A stretch of 64,000 nucleotides of DNA from Marinobacter salicampi (GTDB taxonomy: Bacteria > Pseudomonadota > Gammaproteobacteria > Pseudomonadales > Oleiphilaceae): the NCBI RefSeq assembly GCF_011074795.1, contig NZ_JAAMPF010000019.1:1-64000 (forward strand). The letters are read 5' to 3'. The position numbers were made by a program, and so were the translations under genes. Below are positions 8,231 to 17,040 of this stretch, in pieces; positions within the stretch are counted from its first letter, which is position 1, and every line of letters begins with the position of its first letter. The notes below the pieces were generated by a model. It did not search any database, was not told the DNA's origin, and saw nothing but the letters and a program-made list of their open reading frames with translations.

Positions 8231-9282
8231 ACCTCGAGCCGTCGCTCGGGCCAGTGCACAATGGCATTCCTGCTGATCATGCGCTCGCCAAGTTCCGGGA
8301 ATTCCCGCTTGATGACGGCGCTGGCGAAATCGGACAGAAAGCGCGACTTAAGGGCTGCCCGGGCTTTTTGGGTGCCGGGCTCCTGATACGGGGAGGAAGA
8401 TAGCAGCAGAAACCCATCATCCGGGATCCGCCCGCTCTGCATATTGGCCTTGATGATACCGGCCGCCTGGCGAATGGGATGGGAAAGGTCCGGACTGTAG
8501 GGCCCGATGATCAGTGCCACGTTGGGCACATGCAAAAAGTCGAAACCCCGCCCGATGCAGATCACCCACTCCTGATGCTCAATCTCAAGCTCCCGCTGAC
8601 TGTGACCTATGTCGGCAACATGCCTTATGTTGCCTTCAATCAGAGGCAGTAAGTCACGCAGCACGGGTGCCGGCATGTCGGGATAGAGGGCCGAGAGTCG
8701 TGCAGGCAGCGATGGCGACTGTTCCGGCTTCAGTTCAGAGAGATCGAGCTTCTGCTCAGTTGCGCCATGGAAGATAAGTGCGTCCCGGTCGGTTTCGAAC
8801 CCGCAGACCAGCGGATAGACGGTCTGATGGCTGGCACCGAACAGGGCAGTCATTTGCTGCTGGATACCATAGGCATGGGCGATGGCGGCGTCTTTGTTGC
8901 AGTCGAAACCGGCACATCCCCGGGACGTCGCGCCCCTGGAAAAATGGTAGGTAATGATGATCAGCACCCGGCGTCCTTCCCGCACAGCTGTCTCCACCGT
9001 ATCGGCCAGCATGTCACCGAGGTAGGGCCAGCCGAGATCGAAAATTCCACCCAGGTTACGGAAGGGATAAATGACCCCCAGCGGCGTCCGGGTCACGAAC
9101 GGCAGATGAATCCGGCCGTCCATGCACTTCATTGCGACAATAAGCGTGTTGTGCTCAGCCAGATATCGCTGGCGCGCCAGATGGTTTTCAGGGCTGCAGA
9201 AGCTGATGGAGTGCTTGCGGCTCAGATCCATGAGCCAGTCGATACGCTCATGGATCGGGTGGGAATGAATGCTCGTCTTCAT
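8212..9282 (-). CDS. Carboxysomal-type (CsoSCA-like) carbonic anhydrase domain protein
   Basis: Protein of 356 residues from the ATG at 9282, which has GAGGT about seven bases upstream. Residues 53-57 read CMDGR, the Cys-x-Asp-x-Arg zinc/dyad motif of beta-type carbonic anhydrases. A histidine at residue 113 (ITYHFS) and a cysteine at residue 123 (RGCAGFDC) complete a Cys/His/Cys zinc site with spacing close to that of the carboxysome shell enzyme CsoSCA. No RuBisCO or carboxysome genes are nearby, so this is probably a free-standing relative whose activity is unproven. No signal peptide. Known of the family: CO2/bicarbonate interconversion. Assignment to the CsoSCA family is from motif memory. 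Confidence 0.7.
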   Translation of the reverse strand: MKTSIHSHPIHERIDWLMDLSRKHSISFCSPENHLARQRYLAEHNTLIVAMKCMDGRIHLPFVTRTPLGVIYPFRNLGGIFDLGWPYLGDMLADTVETAVREGRRVLIIITYHFSRGATSRGCAGFDCNKDAAIAHAYGIQQQMTALFGASHQTVYPLVCGFETDRDALIFHGATEQKLDLSELKPEQSPSLPARLSALYPDMPAPVLRDLLPLIEGNIRHVADIGHSQRELEIEHQEWVICIGRGFDFLHVPNVALIIGPYSPDLSHPIRQAAGIIKANMQSGRIPDDGFLLLSSSPYQEPGTQKARAALKSRFLSDFASAVIKREFPELGERMISRNAIVHWPERRLEVQDSGL

Positions 9283-9458
9283 CTGCCGGACCTCGCGCTG
9301 GGGAACCCGTGCCCCGGCCTTGCCATGCAGTAACAGGCTTGCGGCTATGCCGTGCAACACAAAAGGGCGTGACCGAAGGTTAGCACGACCCATGGGGGGC
9401 TGCGTCGCGGCCTTGGTCTAAGCCCGCCACCGCTGGGGGCGGGCCGGACGACCGTTTA

Positions 9459-9710
9459 TCATGAGCGGGGTCGACGGTCACCTTCGAGGAAATTGACCGT
9501 AAAGACGACCTTGCCGTACTGTTCGAAAGACCAGCGCATGGTCTCGGAAAGCACCTTCATGACCTCATCGAATTCGCCGAACATCTGTGTGCTCATCCGA
9601 TTGGGGTAGACTTCAAGACCGCTGTCTTCAAGTCGCTTTATGATGGCTTTAATGGGTGGCTTGAAGTCATCTGCCAGTGGGTAACAGCTCAGTTGTGCGG
9701 AAATAAACAT
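9459..9710 (-). CDS. YkoF/MTH1187-type thiamine-binding protein
   Basis: Small protein of 83 residues beginning MFISAQLSCYPLADDF, the typical start of the thiamine/hydroxymethylpyrimidine-binding YkoF-like family (ferredoxin-like fold, formerly DUF77). The SGLEVYPNRMST and MFGEFDEVMKVL blocks fit. A perfect GGAGGT ribosome site precedes the ATG. Cytoplasmic, likely a vitamin-binding or sensing protein; no thiamine transport genes are adjacent. It is divergent from the membrane sulfatase-like gene, with about 100 bases between. Confidence 0.85.
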   Translation of the reverse strand: MFISAQLSCYPLADDFKPPIKAIIKRLEDSGLEVYPNRMSTQMFGEFDEVMKVLSETMRWSFEQYGKVVFTVNFLEGDRRPRS

Positions 9711-9813
9711 GTGACCTCCAGGAAACAGGCCGGGTAAAGACCCGGTGTGGATGGGTTGCCGTATAGATAGAGCGACTGCCGACTACTACTGAACTCCTAC
9801 AGGAACTCTATCT

Positions 9814-11406
9814 TTGTATCGCCTTCTCGTCACACTCATTCTAGTCAATGTGCTGATTCTGGCCTTGCAGTTACCGGACTTTCCCGACATGCACTGGGTG
9901 ACCGTGGAAGCTTTCCTTGTTACCGCGCTGTTTTGCCTTATTCCGCCGGGGCCCGGGCGCCGCCTGGCCGGCTACGCGGCTGGCGCTCTTTTTGGCTTGC
10001 TTGCACTGGCCGCGATTGCGGATGCCCTGGTACGCCAGGCACTGGGGCGCTCCCTTAATCTGTACCTGGATGCCAGCCTGCTTGGGTCCGGCCATGAATT
10101 GCTGCAGTCCAACCTGGGTTATGGCCTGGCTTTACTGACAGTCGCACTGGGGGCGCTGGTCATCGTGGCGCTGGTGGTTCTGGTGGGCCGGCTTCTGGAC
10201 CGATCCGGGCCCTTGCGATCCGCCACCAGGCGGCAGGCCCTGGCGCTCATGGCAGTCGGGGTTGGCCTGTCAATGCTGGCAGCTGCGGGGGTGCCTGGTA
10301 TTGGCGCCCCGGCGGCCGGTTGGGTGGCCAATCAGGCGAGCCTGGCTTTGAGTACAGCAGAGGCGACCGACACCTTCCGTACGCGAATGGCAGACCCTGG
10401 CCGGAACGCAGCCAGTGGCAGCCTGGACGGACTGGCTGGTCGGGATGTGATCCTGGGCTTTGTGGAGTCCTATGGTATCTCGACTTTGACCGATGCCCGG
10501 TACCGCACCGTTATCGACAGGCGTCTGGCAACCATGGCCCAGAGCCTGGAAGCGGCAGGCCTGCATGTAGTAACGGGCCGTCTCAGCTCGCCAGTGCAGG
10601 GCGGGCAGTCCTGGCTGGCGCACGGTACATTGCTGAGCGGCCAATGGGTGAATAGCCAGCTTGATTACGAGATACTGCTGGCAAGCGACTTCCCCACGCT
10701 CATCGACGATTTCAACGCTACCGGATACAGAACCGTCGCCGTCATGCCGGCCATTACCCGAGCCTGGCCTGAAGGCCGGCTATTTGGCTACGACGAAATC
10801 TACGATGCCACCAGCATGGATTATCAGGGCCCCCCCCTGAATTGGGTAACCATGCCCGACCAATACACCTGGTCGTGGTTCCAGAGCCGGGTGCGCGAAA
10901 AGACAGATACACCGCTCTTTGCAGAGCTTGCGCTGATCTCCAGCCACGCCCCCTGGGTTCCTGTGCTGCCGGTTCTGGAGTGGGACAGGATTGGCGATGG
11001 TTCCGTGTTTGAACAATGGGCTGATGCCGGCGAGGCACCGGTCGATCTCTGGCGGGACCACGACAGGGTCCGAGACCATTACGTGCGGGCCGTGGACTAT
11101 GCCCTGAACGTGGTGACCGGATACGCGACCCGATTTCTGGATGAGAGCACGCTGTTGATTGTTTTGGGAGACCACCAGCCTGCCCCGATGATCACCGGCG
11201 ACGATGCGAGCCGGGATGTGCCTGTTCATCTGATCAGTGGAGATCAGGCTTTGCTGGCGTCGTTTCTGTCACCAAGGCTGGACGGCGGCCCTGATGGCCT
11301 GCCTACCTTCCGCCAGGGTACCAGGCCGGAAATGACAGGTGAGGCGTTGACCATGGCGGAGTTTCGGCCGTTTCTCCATCGCCGGTTTGGTGGCGTCAGA
11401 AAGTAG
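9814..11406 (+). CDS. Membrane sulfatase/phosphoethanolamine-transferase-fold protein
   Basis: Protein of 530 residues starting at TTG, with AGGAACT nine bases upstream. Four hydrophobic helices occupy residues 1-165, followed by a periplasmic alkaline-phosphatase-superfamily domain. Visible metal and nucleophile motifs are VESYG near residue 215, GGQSWLAHGTLLSG (likely nucleophile Ser), the LISSHAPW histidine and the LGDHQPAP Asp-His pair. This matches the LTA-synthase / sulfatase-like hydrolase group of inner-membrane proteins that modify lipid head groups or glycans. The substrate is unknown. The 3' end overlaps the convergent phospholipase D-like gene by 11 bases. Confidence 0.82.
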   Translation: MYRLLVTLILVNVLILALQLPDFPDMHWVTVEAFLVTALFCLIPPGPGRRLAGYAAGALFGLLALAAIADALVRQALGRSLNLYLDASLLGSGHELLQSNLGYGLALLTVALGALVIVALVVLVGRLLDRSGPLRSATRRQALALMAVGVGLSMLAAAGVPGIGAPAAGWVANQASLALSTAEATDTFRTRMADPGRNAASGSLDGLAGRDVILGFVESYGISTLTDARYRTVIDRRLATMAQSLEAAGLHVVTGRLSSPVQGGQSWLAHGTLLSGQWVNSQLDYEILLASDFPTLIDDFNATGYRTVAVMPAITRAWPEGRLFGYDEIYDATSMDYQGPPLNWVTMPDQYTWSWFQSRVREKTDTPLFAELALISSHAPWVPVLPVLEWDRIGDGSVFEQWADAGEAPVDLWRDHDRVRDHYVRAVDYALNVVTGYATRFLDESTLLIVLGDHQPAPMITGDDASRDVPVHLISGDQALLASFLSPRLDGGPDGLPTFRQGTRPEMTGEALTMAEFRPFLHRRFGGVRK

Positions 11407-12829
11407 AGAGCCCGGTCGCTTCCATCAGCCGGTACTGCCAGTAAGCCAGTATTGAGGCGTCGGCATTAGCGCCGTAGGGCAGGCTCAGGGGGCGGCCGGG
11501 GTTGCCTTGCCACTGGTAGTTAAAGAATTCGGTGGCTTCCTGGATCAGAGGGTCACCAGTCCCGCCCCAAACCCTGATGTTGGCTTCCAGGTTCAGTGAA
11601 TCCAGGTTTCTTCGGGTGAAGTTAGCGGACCCGAGCATAAGCTGCCATTCGTCGTCAGGGTCCTGTCTTATCATCAGCTTGCTATGGCATTGCTCACCGA
11701 ACGTGTTACACCAGCGCACCTGAATGCCCGCCCGGTTCAGTTCGGCGGCCACCGGCTGATTGGGAATGCCGCTCTTGTCACGGCCAAAGGCGTTCTGGTT
11801 CAGATCCAGTAGAACCCGCACGGCGACCCCTCGCTCATGGGCCGCTACCAGTCCGTTGATGATTTCCCGGTGACTGAGGTAGAACATGGCAAGGTCGATC
11901 CGGCTGCCGGGTACCGCCGTCTGCAGCATGGCCAGGGCACCTTCAAGAATGTTTTCCTCGGTGAGGATCTGGCCTTTGACCGTGGCCTCATCCACCGCCG
12001 GGATGGTCGCCGCCGGCAGCGGTGGTGCCACCCAGGGCTTGCGGGACATCTCCAGCACCGCCTGCTCGGCCTGCAGAAGGTCGAACACCGCCGGGCCGGT
12101 AAAGCTGATGGCGACATTGCTGTGCCGGCTGCTGCCGTCGTGGGGGTTGGCAGAAGTGATCAGGCCGCGCCAGTCATTGTCCTCATCAACGATCAGGGTC
12201 TTACGATGGTTGGCCTTGAAGTTGGGCAGTGTCAGGTAACTGCGCAGTGTGACTTCACCATCTCCAAGGATATTGGGTAGCCAGCCTGAATCCGTCGAAT
12301 TACCCATCCACTCGCAACACAGTCTCCAGATGGATGACCACAGCGGATTGGAGTCCCTGAGGGGACCCAGGGATGTTTCCACCGCCGGTATTCCGGCATT
12401 TCTCAGGCGGTCCAGAAAGGGCGACCTGGCGCCGCCGTAGAATGTGTTGATGGGGTCGGTTATGACAACGACCTGTATGCCAGGTACGGTTTGCTTCCGG
12501 GCAATGAGGGCCTGGGTAAGCTGTTCGGCGAGAGGGCGATAGTCATTGCCGGGAGCGCTGTCGTTGAACAAGAACATGTCCACCACAATCAGTCGTTCAG
12601 CCTGATTGACCAGTCGCAGTATTTCGTCGAAGATCTCGTGATCCAACTGCAGATTGCCATCCTGGTCGCGCCAGGTCAGGTCCTCGAACCATTGCGGGTC
12701 CTGTAGCGTCCGGGCAGGGGTTTCCCTGGCAATGCCGGGAGGCAGGGGCTTGACGCTGTGATATACGCCGATGGCTATCAGCAAACTGAGTAAGAAAGCC
12801 ACGAGCCAAAGCTTGATTGTCCTAGTCAT
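11396..12829 (-). CDS. Phospholipase D family protein, membrane-anchored
   Basis: Protein of 477 residues with an N-terminal membrane anchor (KLWLVAFLLSLLIAIGVY). Two PLD repeats are visible. The first has a canonical HxKx4D motif (HRKTLIVD) followed by ITSANPHDG. The second reads HSKLMIRQ followed by LGSANFTRRN, so the Asp of the second motif is replaced by Gln. It probably acts on phospholipids in the periplasm or as a cardiolipin synthase-like transferase. The start at 12829 is chosen because GGAATCCGGA precedes it; the frame is open to 12880. Confidence 0.85.
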   Translation of the reverse strand: MTRTIKLWLVAFLLSLLIAIGVYHSVKPLPPGIARETPARTLQDPQWFEDLTWRDQDGNLQLDHEIFDEILRLVNQAERLIVVDMFLFNDSAPGNDYRPLAEQLTQALIARKQTVPGIQVVVITDPINTFYGGARSPFLDRLRNAGIPAVETSLGPLRDSNPLWSSIWRLCCEWMGNSTDSGWLPNILGDGEVTLRSYLTLPNFKANHRKTLIVDEDNDWRGLITSANPHDGSSRHSNVAISFTGPAVFDLLQAEQAVLEMSRKPWVAPPLPAATIPAVDEATVKGQILTEENILEGALAMLQTAVPGSRIDLAMFYLSHREIINGLVAAHERGVAVRVLLDLNQNAFGRDKSGIPNQPVAAELNRAGIQVRWCNTFGEQCHSKLMIRQDPDDEWQLMLGSANFTRRNLDSLNLEANIRVWGGTGDPLIQEATEFFNYQWQGNPGRPLSLPYGANADASILAYWQYRLMEATGLSTF

Positions 12830-12941
12830 TCCGGATTCCAGGTAAACCGTGTTCTCCAAGGACCAGCAGTGTGCGGTCACTTACCCGGTGTTGCGACGCC
12901 ATGTTAACAAAAGGTCGTAGGGATCTGTTAAAATTTGTGTT

Positions 12942-14666
12942 ATGCCCAGCTTGAAGAAAACCGCGGCCGATTCTGTTATAGAGGAGGCCGCTTCGTGGCG
13001 CCCGGCGGCTGCCCCTCTCGAAGATCCTTTGTATTACCTGGAAAACTTCCGCACCGTTATCCGTTGGGTTTGCACTCACCACGGAGACCTTCTCCTGCCT
13101 GAAGAAGCACTCAGGCTCCAGGCGTTCACTGAATTGCCCCGACCTGCCCAGGGGCTCCTGGTCCGGCTGATCATGCGTAGCGGGGACCTCTTTCGCAGCG
13201 ACAAGCTGGTTTATCCCGAGCTGGGCGCCGGGATCAGCGACATGCTTGAGTATCTGGTGGCTGGTTGCTGGCTTGATCCCCGGCCGTGTCTTGAGCTGGC
13301 TGACATGCAGCGGCTCTTTACCAAGGCCGAGTGGTGGCAGGCGTTTGGGCCCTTCTTCCAGGACCTGGGGCTGGCCCGTTCAGCTGCCAAGAAGCAGCTG
13401 TACCAGGCTCTTGACGGAGCCGGGCGGCCACCGGCGCCCCTGCAGAGCTGGTGGCCGGGGGCTCCCGGCACGGTGGTGGCCCTCAACTCCAGCGAGCTGA
13501 TGCGACGGGTGCAGCTGATGTTTTTTGGCAACCTGCGCCAGGACTGGTCCGAATTTGTGCTGTCTGAGCTTGGGTACCAGAACTATGAGCCGGTGGCTTT
13601 CACAACCGAGTCCCGAGCCTTTGGGAGCCGGCACCAGGTAGATCTCTACCTTCACCTGCAGGCTTGCAGAGACAGGCTGGACGCCGGTGAAACGCCAGCC
13701 TCTGTCTGGACCGATGTACTACCGAAAATAGCCGACAACCCCTGGCTGGAAAGCCGTCGTGGCCGGCTTGTGTTCGAGCTGGCCAAGCTGGCTGAGCGCT
13801 CCGGTGACCGTAGGCTAGCGCTAGCCGCATACGCCGACAGCGGCCATCGTGAGGCTCGCCTGCGGCAATTACGTCTGCTGGAACGCTGGGGTCGCTATGA
13901 CGAAGCCTATGCCCTCACCGCCCACGCACAGGCCGAACCGAGATGCGGGTCTGAAAGCCTCGGGCTAACAAGGCTCAGATCGCGTCTAGCCAGAAAAGTC
14001 GGGGCTCCGGTTCCGCCGTCGGCTGCCGCCATTGAGCTTCCGCTGCTCAGCCTGGAGTTGCCTGTCCCCGTCAATGGCTCGGTGGAGCGGGCGGTGCTCG
14101 AACACCTGTCAGAGGAGAATGCGCCGGTCTTCTACGTGGAAAACACGCTACTGAACGGGCTGTTTGCCCTGTTGTGCTGGCCCGCGCTCTACGCGCCCCT
14201 GCCAGGCGCATTCTTTCATCCTTTTCACGGTGCTCCGGCAGACCTGTACCGGGAGGATTTCGTGGCCCGGCGGCGGGCGCTGTTTGAGGAGTGTCTGGCT
14301 GCCTTCGATAATCAGACGTATCGGGACCGAATTCTGGCAAACTGGCAGGCCAAACACGGTATCTCCTCGCCATTTCTGGCCTGGCCCGTGCTTACCCGTG
14401 GCGTGGTTGAAATGGCCCTTGACTGCCTTCCCGCCGACCATCTCAAGGCCTACTTCCAGCGCATGCTCGAGGACCTGAAGCTGCATCGCAGCGGTTTGCC
14501 TGACCTGATCCGGTTCTGGCCCCGGCAGCGCCAGTACCAGCTGATTGAAGTGAAAGGCCCCGGAGATCGGTTGCAGGACCATCAGCGACAGTGGCTTGAA
14601 TTTGCCCTCGAGCAGGGTGCGAGCGTTGCAGTTTGTCATGTTCGCTGGCGGGCCGGGACCACATGA
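12942..14666 (+). CDS. FAN1-type VRR-NUC structure-specific nuclease
   Basis: Protein of 574 residues, close to the size of characterised bacterial FAN1. The C-terminal VRR-NUC domain shows GLPDL (Asp 521), IEVKGPGD (Glu 536, Lys 538) and the following DHQRQW, the PD-(D/E)XK signature of FAN1. The N-terminal region has the YYLENFRTVI block and the helical SAP/TPR-like parts of the family. FAN1 cleaves 5' flaps and unhooks interstrand crosslinks. The stop shares ATGA with the start of the downstream Fe-S helicase, so the two are translationally coupled and probably act together in DNA repair (inference). Confidence 0.92.
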   Translation: MPSLKKTAADSVIEEAASWRPAAAPLEDPLYYLENFRTVIRWVCTHHGDLLLPEEALRLQAFTELPRPAQGLLVRLIMRSGDLFRSDKLVYPELGAGISDMLEYLVAGCWLDPRPCLELADMQRLFTKAEWWQAFGPFFQDLGLARSAAKKQLYQALDGAGRPPAPLQSWWPGAPGTVVALNSSELMRRVQLMFFGNLRQDWSEFVLSELGYQNYEPVAFTTESRAFGSRHQVDLYLHLQACRDRLDAGETPASVWTDVLPKIADNPWLESRRGRLVFELAKLAERSGDRRLALAAYADSGHREARLRQLRLLERWGRYDEAYALTAHAQAEPRCGSESLGLTRLRSRLARKVGAPVPPSAAAIELPLLSLELPVPVNGSVERAVLEHLSEENAPVFYVENTLLNGLFALLCWPALYAPLPGAFFHPFHGAPADLYREDFVARRRALFEECLAAFDNQTYRDRILANWQAKHGISSPFLAWPVLTRGVVEMALDCLPADHLKAYFQRMLEDLKLHRSGLPDLIRFWPRQRQYQLIEVKGPGDRLQDHQRQWLEFALEQGASVAVCHVRWRAGTT

Positions 14667-16936
14667 TCCGGGTGGCTGTCCGAACCCTGTGTGAGTTTGC
14701 GGCTCGGGCCGGCGATCTTGACCACCGCTACACGCCTTCGCCCACCTCCGATGAGGGCAGGGAGGGGCATGCCCGGGTTCAGGCGCGCCGTGGCCAGGGC
14801 TATGAGGCAGAGCTGATGCTATCCGGTCAGTGCCAGGGCCTTTCGCTCAAGGGCAGGGCCGACGGCTACCATCCAGTCCACAATCGGTTGGAAGAAATCA
14901 AGACCCACCGTGGTGACCTGTCGAGGCTTTCCGAGGCCCAGAAGAATCTTCATTGGGCCCAGCTTCGCTGCTACGGAGCCCTGTTGTGCCAGCAAAAGGG
15001 ACTGCCATCCGTTGAGCTTGCCCTTGTCTACTACGATATCGGCCGGGACCGTGAAACAGTCACCACCGAATGTGCCACGGCAGACGACCTGCAGCAGGGA
15101 CTGGTGGCTTTGTGTGATATCTATAGAGCATGGGCCGAGCAGGAGGCCGGGCACCGGACAGCCCGCGATGGCAGTCTGGCGGATCTCCGGTTTCCCTTCG
15201 CTGACTTCCGGGCCGGCCAACGCCCCCTGGCGGAAGCAGTCTATAAGGCGGTGTGCCGCAACCGGACCCTTATGCTCCAGGCCCCGACCGGTCTGGGCAA
15301 AACCCTGGGCACCCTGTTCCCCGCCTTGATGGCCATGCCCAGGCAGAGCCTGGATCGGCTGTTTTTCCTGACCGCCCGCACAACCGGACGCAAGCTCGCC
15401 CTCGACGGCCTGACTCTTCTAGCCGAGGGCCAGCAGGAGACGTTACCTCTGCGGGTCCTTGAACTGGTGGCCAAAAGTCATGCCTGTGAAAACCCGGAGC
15501 TGGCCTGCCATGGCGAATCCTGCCCGCTGGCGCGAGGTTTCTTTGACCGCCTGCCGATGGCCAGGGAAGAGGCAGTCAGAAACCAGGGCTGGCTTGACCA
15601 AGGCCGCCTCCGTGCCATTGCTCTGAACCACGGCATCTGCCCCTATTATCTGGGCCAGGAAATGGCGCGCTGGTCTGATCTGGTCATTGGCGATGTGAAT
15701 CACTATTTCGATCAGTCTGCGCTTCTGCACGCCCTTACCCGGCAGAATGACTGGCATGTCACCCTCCTGATTGATGAAGCTCACAACCTGATTACCCGTG
15801 GCCGGGCCATGTACAGCATTGAGCTCCGGCAACAGCGCCTGCTTGCTGTGAAACGGCGCGCCCCGGCGCAGTTGAAAGCGCCCCTGGAGCGCGTGGCCCG
15901 GCAATGGCAAACCCTGCTTAAAGACCCTGACCTGCCGGCACCCGACGCCCCGGACACAACCACGGCCATAAACCTGACAACGGCTCCCCAGGAATTGACC
16001 GGGGCCCTTGCCGGGCTGGTTACGGCAATTACCGAGTTCCTCACCGACAACCCGGCAGACGCGGAGCTTCAGGAACTGATGTTTGAGGCCCTGGGCTACA
16101 ACCGCCTTGCCGAACAGTTCGGGGATCACTCTGTCTGTGCGCTGAGCCGGCAGGGAAGGGGCAGAGCTGTGCTGTCCATTTGCAACCTGATCCCGGCGGA
16201 CTTTCTGAAGCCGCGGTTCGAAAGTGCCCGGAGTGCCCTCCTGTTTTCCGCCACCCTGACGCCACCTGTGTACCACCGGGACTTGCTCGGGCTTCCAGAT
16301 ACCACCGGCTGGCAGGAAGTCGCGAGCCCTTTCGCCTCGCGCCAGCTCCGAGTCTCGATTCCGACGGGAATCAGCACGCGATTCCACGACCGCAGCGCCT
16401 CCCTGGAGCCGATCGGTCAGCTGCTTGTGCACCATTTCCGGGCCAGGCCCGGCAACTACCTGGCGTACTTCAGCAGCTTCGCCTATCTCAATGCGGTCCA
16501 TGATGTCTTTATGCGCCTGGCTCCGGATATTGTCACCTGGCCCCAGTCCCCTGGCATGAGCCAGGATGAGCGGCAGAGGTTTATTGCCCACTTCCGGCCG
16601 GGCGGCCAGGGCATTGGCTTTGCCGTGCTCGGCGGTGTTTTCGCCGAAGGTATTGATCTGCCGGGGGATCGTCTTATTGGAGCCTTTGTGGCGACCCTGG
16701 GCCTGCCGCCTTTCAACGAACGTAACGAAACCCTGCGCCGTCGCCTGCAGGCACGGTTCGGCTCAGGCTACGAATATACTTACCTCTACCCGGGTATCGA
16801 AAAGGTCACCCAGGCCGCCGGACGGGTCATTCGGACGCCCTCGGACACGGGAGAGATTGTGTTGATAGATGACCGCTTCCGGCAGCCTGATGTTCAATCC
16901 CTGCTGCCGCAATGGTGGTTCCCTGTAGCCGATTAG
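14663..16936 (+). CDS. XPD/DinG-type Fe-S DNA helicase with N-terminal PD-(D/E)XK domain
   Basis: Protein of 757 residues from the ATG overlapping the FAN1 stop. Residues 60-105 carry GRADG (Asp 67), EEIK (Glu 78, Lys 80) and Q100xxxY104, the RecB/Cas4-like nuclease set. The helicase core follows: Walker A QAPTGLGKT at 206-214, DEAH at 371-374, FSATLT and a C-terminal TQAAGRVIR motif VI. Four cysteines between motifs I and II (275, 282, 287, 326) fit the 4Fe-4S cluster of XPD/DinG helicases; the Cas4-like fourth cysteine set is not evident. It likely unwinds repair intermediates for FAN1 cleavage. Nuclease activity is inferred from motifs only. Confidence 0.88.
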   Translation: MIRVAVRTLCEFAARAGDLDHRYTPSPTSDEGREGHARVQARRGQGYEAELMLSGQCQGLSLKGRADGYHPVHNRLEEIKTHRGDLSRLSEAQKNLHWAQLRCYGALLCQQKGLPSVELALVYYDIGRDRETVTTECATADDLQQGLVALCDIYRAWAEQEAGHRTARDGSLADLRFPFADFRAGQRPLAEAVYKAVCRNRTLMLQAPTGLGKTLGTLFPALMAMPRQSLDRLFFLTARTTGRKLALDGLTLLAEGQQETLPLRVLELVAKSHACENPELACHGESCPLARGFFDRLPMAREEAVRNQGWLDQGRLRAIALNHGICPYYLGQEMARWSDLVIGDVNHYFDQSALLHALTRQNDWHVTLLIDEAHNLITRGRAMYSIELRQQRLLAVKRRAPAQLKAPLERVARQWQTLLKDPDLPAPDAPDTTTAINLTTAPQELTGALAGLVTAITEFLTDNPADAELQELMFEALGYNRLAEQFGDHSVCALSRQGRGRAVLSICNLIPADFLKPRFESARSALLFSATLTPPVYHRDLLGLPDTTGWQEVASPFASRQLRVSIPTGISTRFHDRSASLEPIGQLLVHHFRARPGNYLAYFSSFAYLNAVHDVFMRLAPDIVTWPQSPGMSQDERQRFIAHFRPGGQGIGFAVLGGVFAEGIDLPGDRLIGAFVATLGLPPFNERNETLRRRLQARFGSGYEYTYLYPGIEKVTQAAGRVIRTPSDTGEIVLIDDRFRQPDVQSLLPQWWFPVAD

Positions 16937-17040
16937 CCGGGAGATGATGCAAATCGGCCTTATATTTGGTTAAGTGGGCAAACTCGGCCGCGAAAAGGGT
17001 CGCCGCCACGGATGCGAAAGAATACCGCCAAGGAGAGAAG

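Noticed and set aside
15443..16591. 382-residue minus-strand open frame
   Set aside because: Opposite the helicase core motifs (DEAH, FSATLT), so a shadow.
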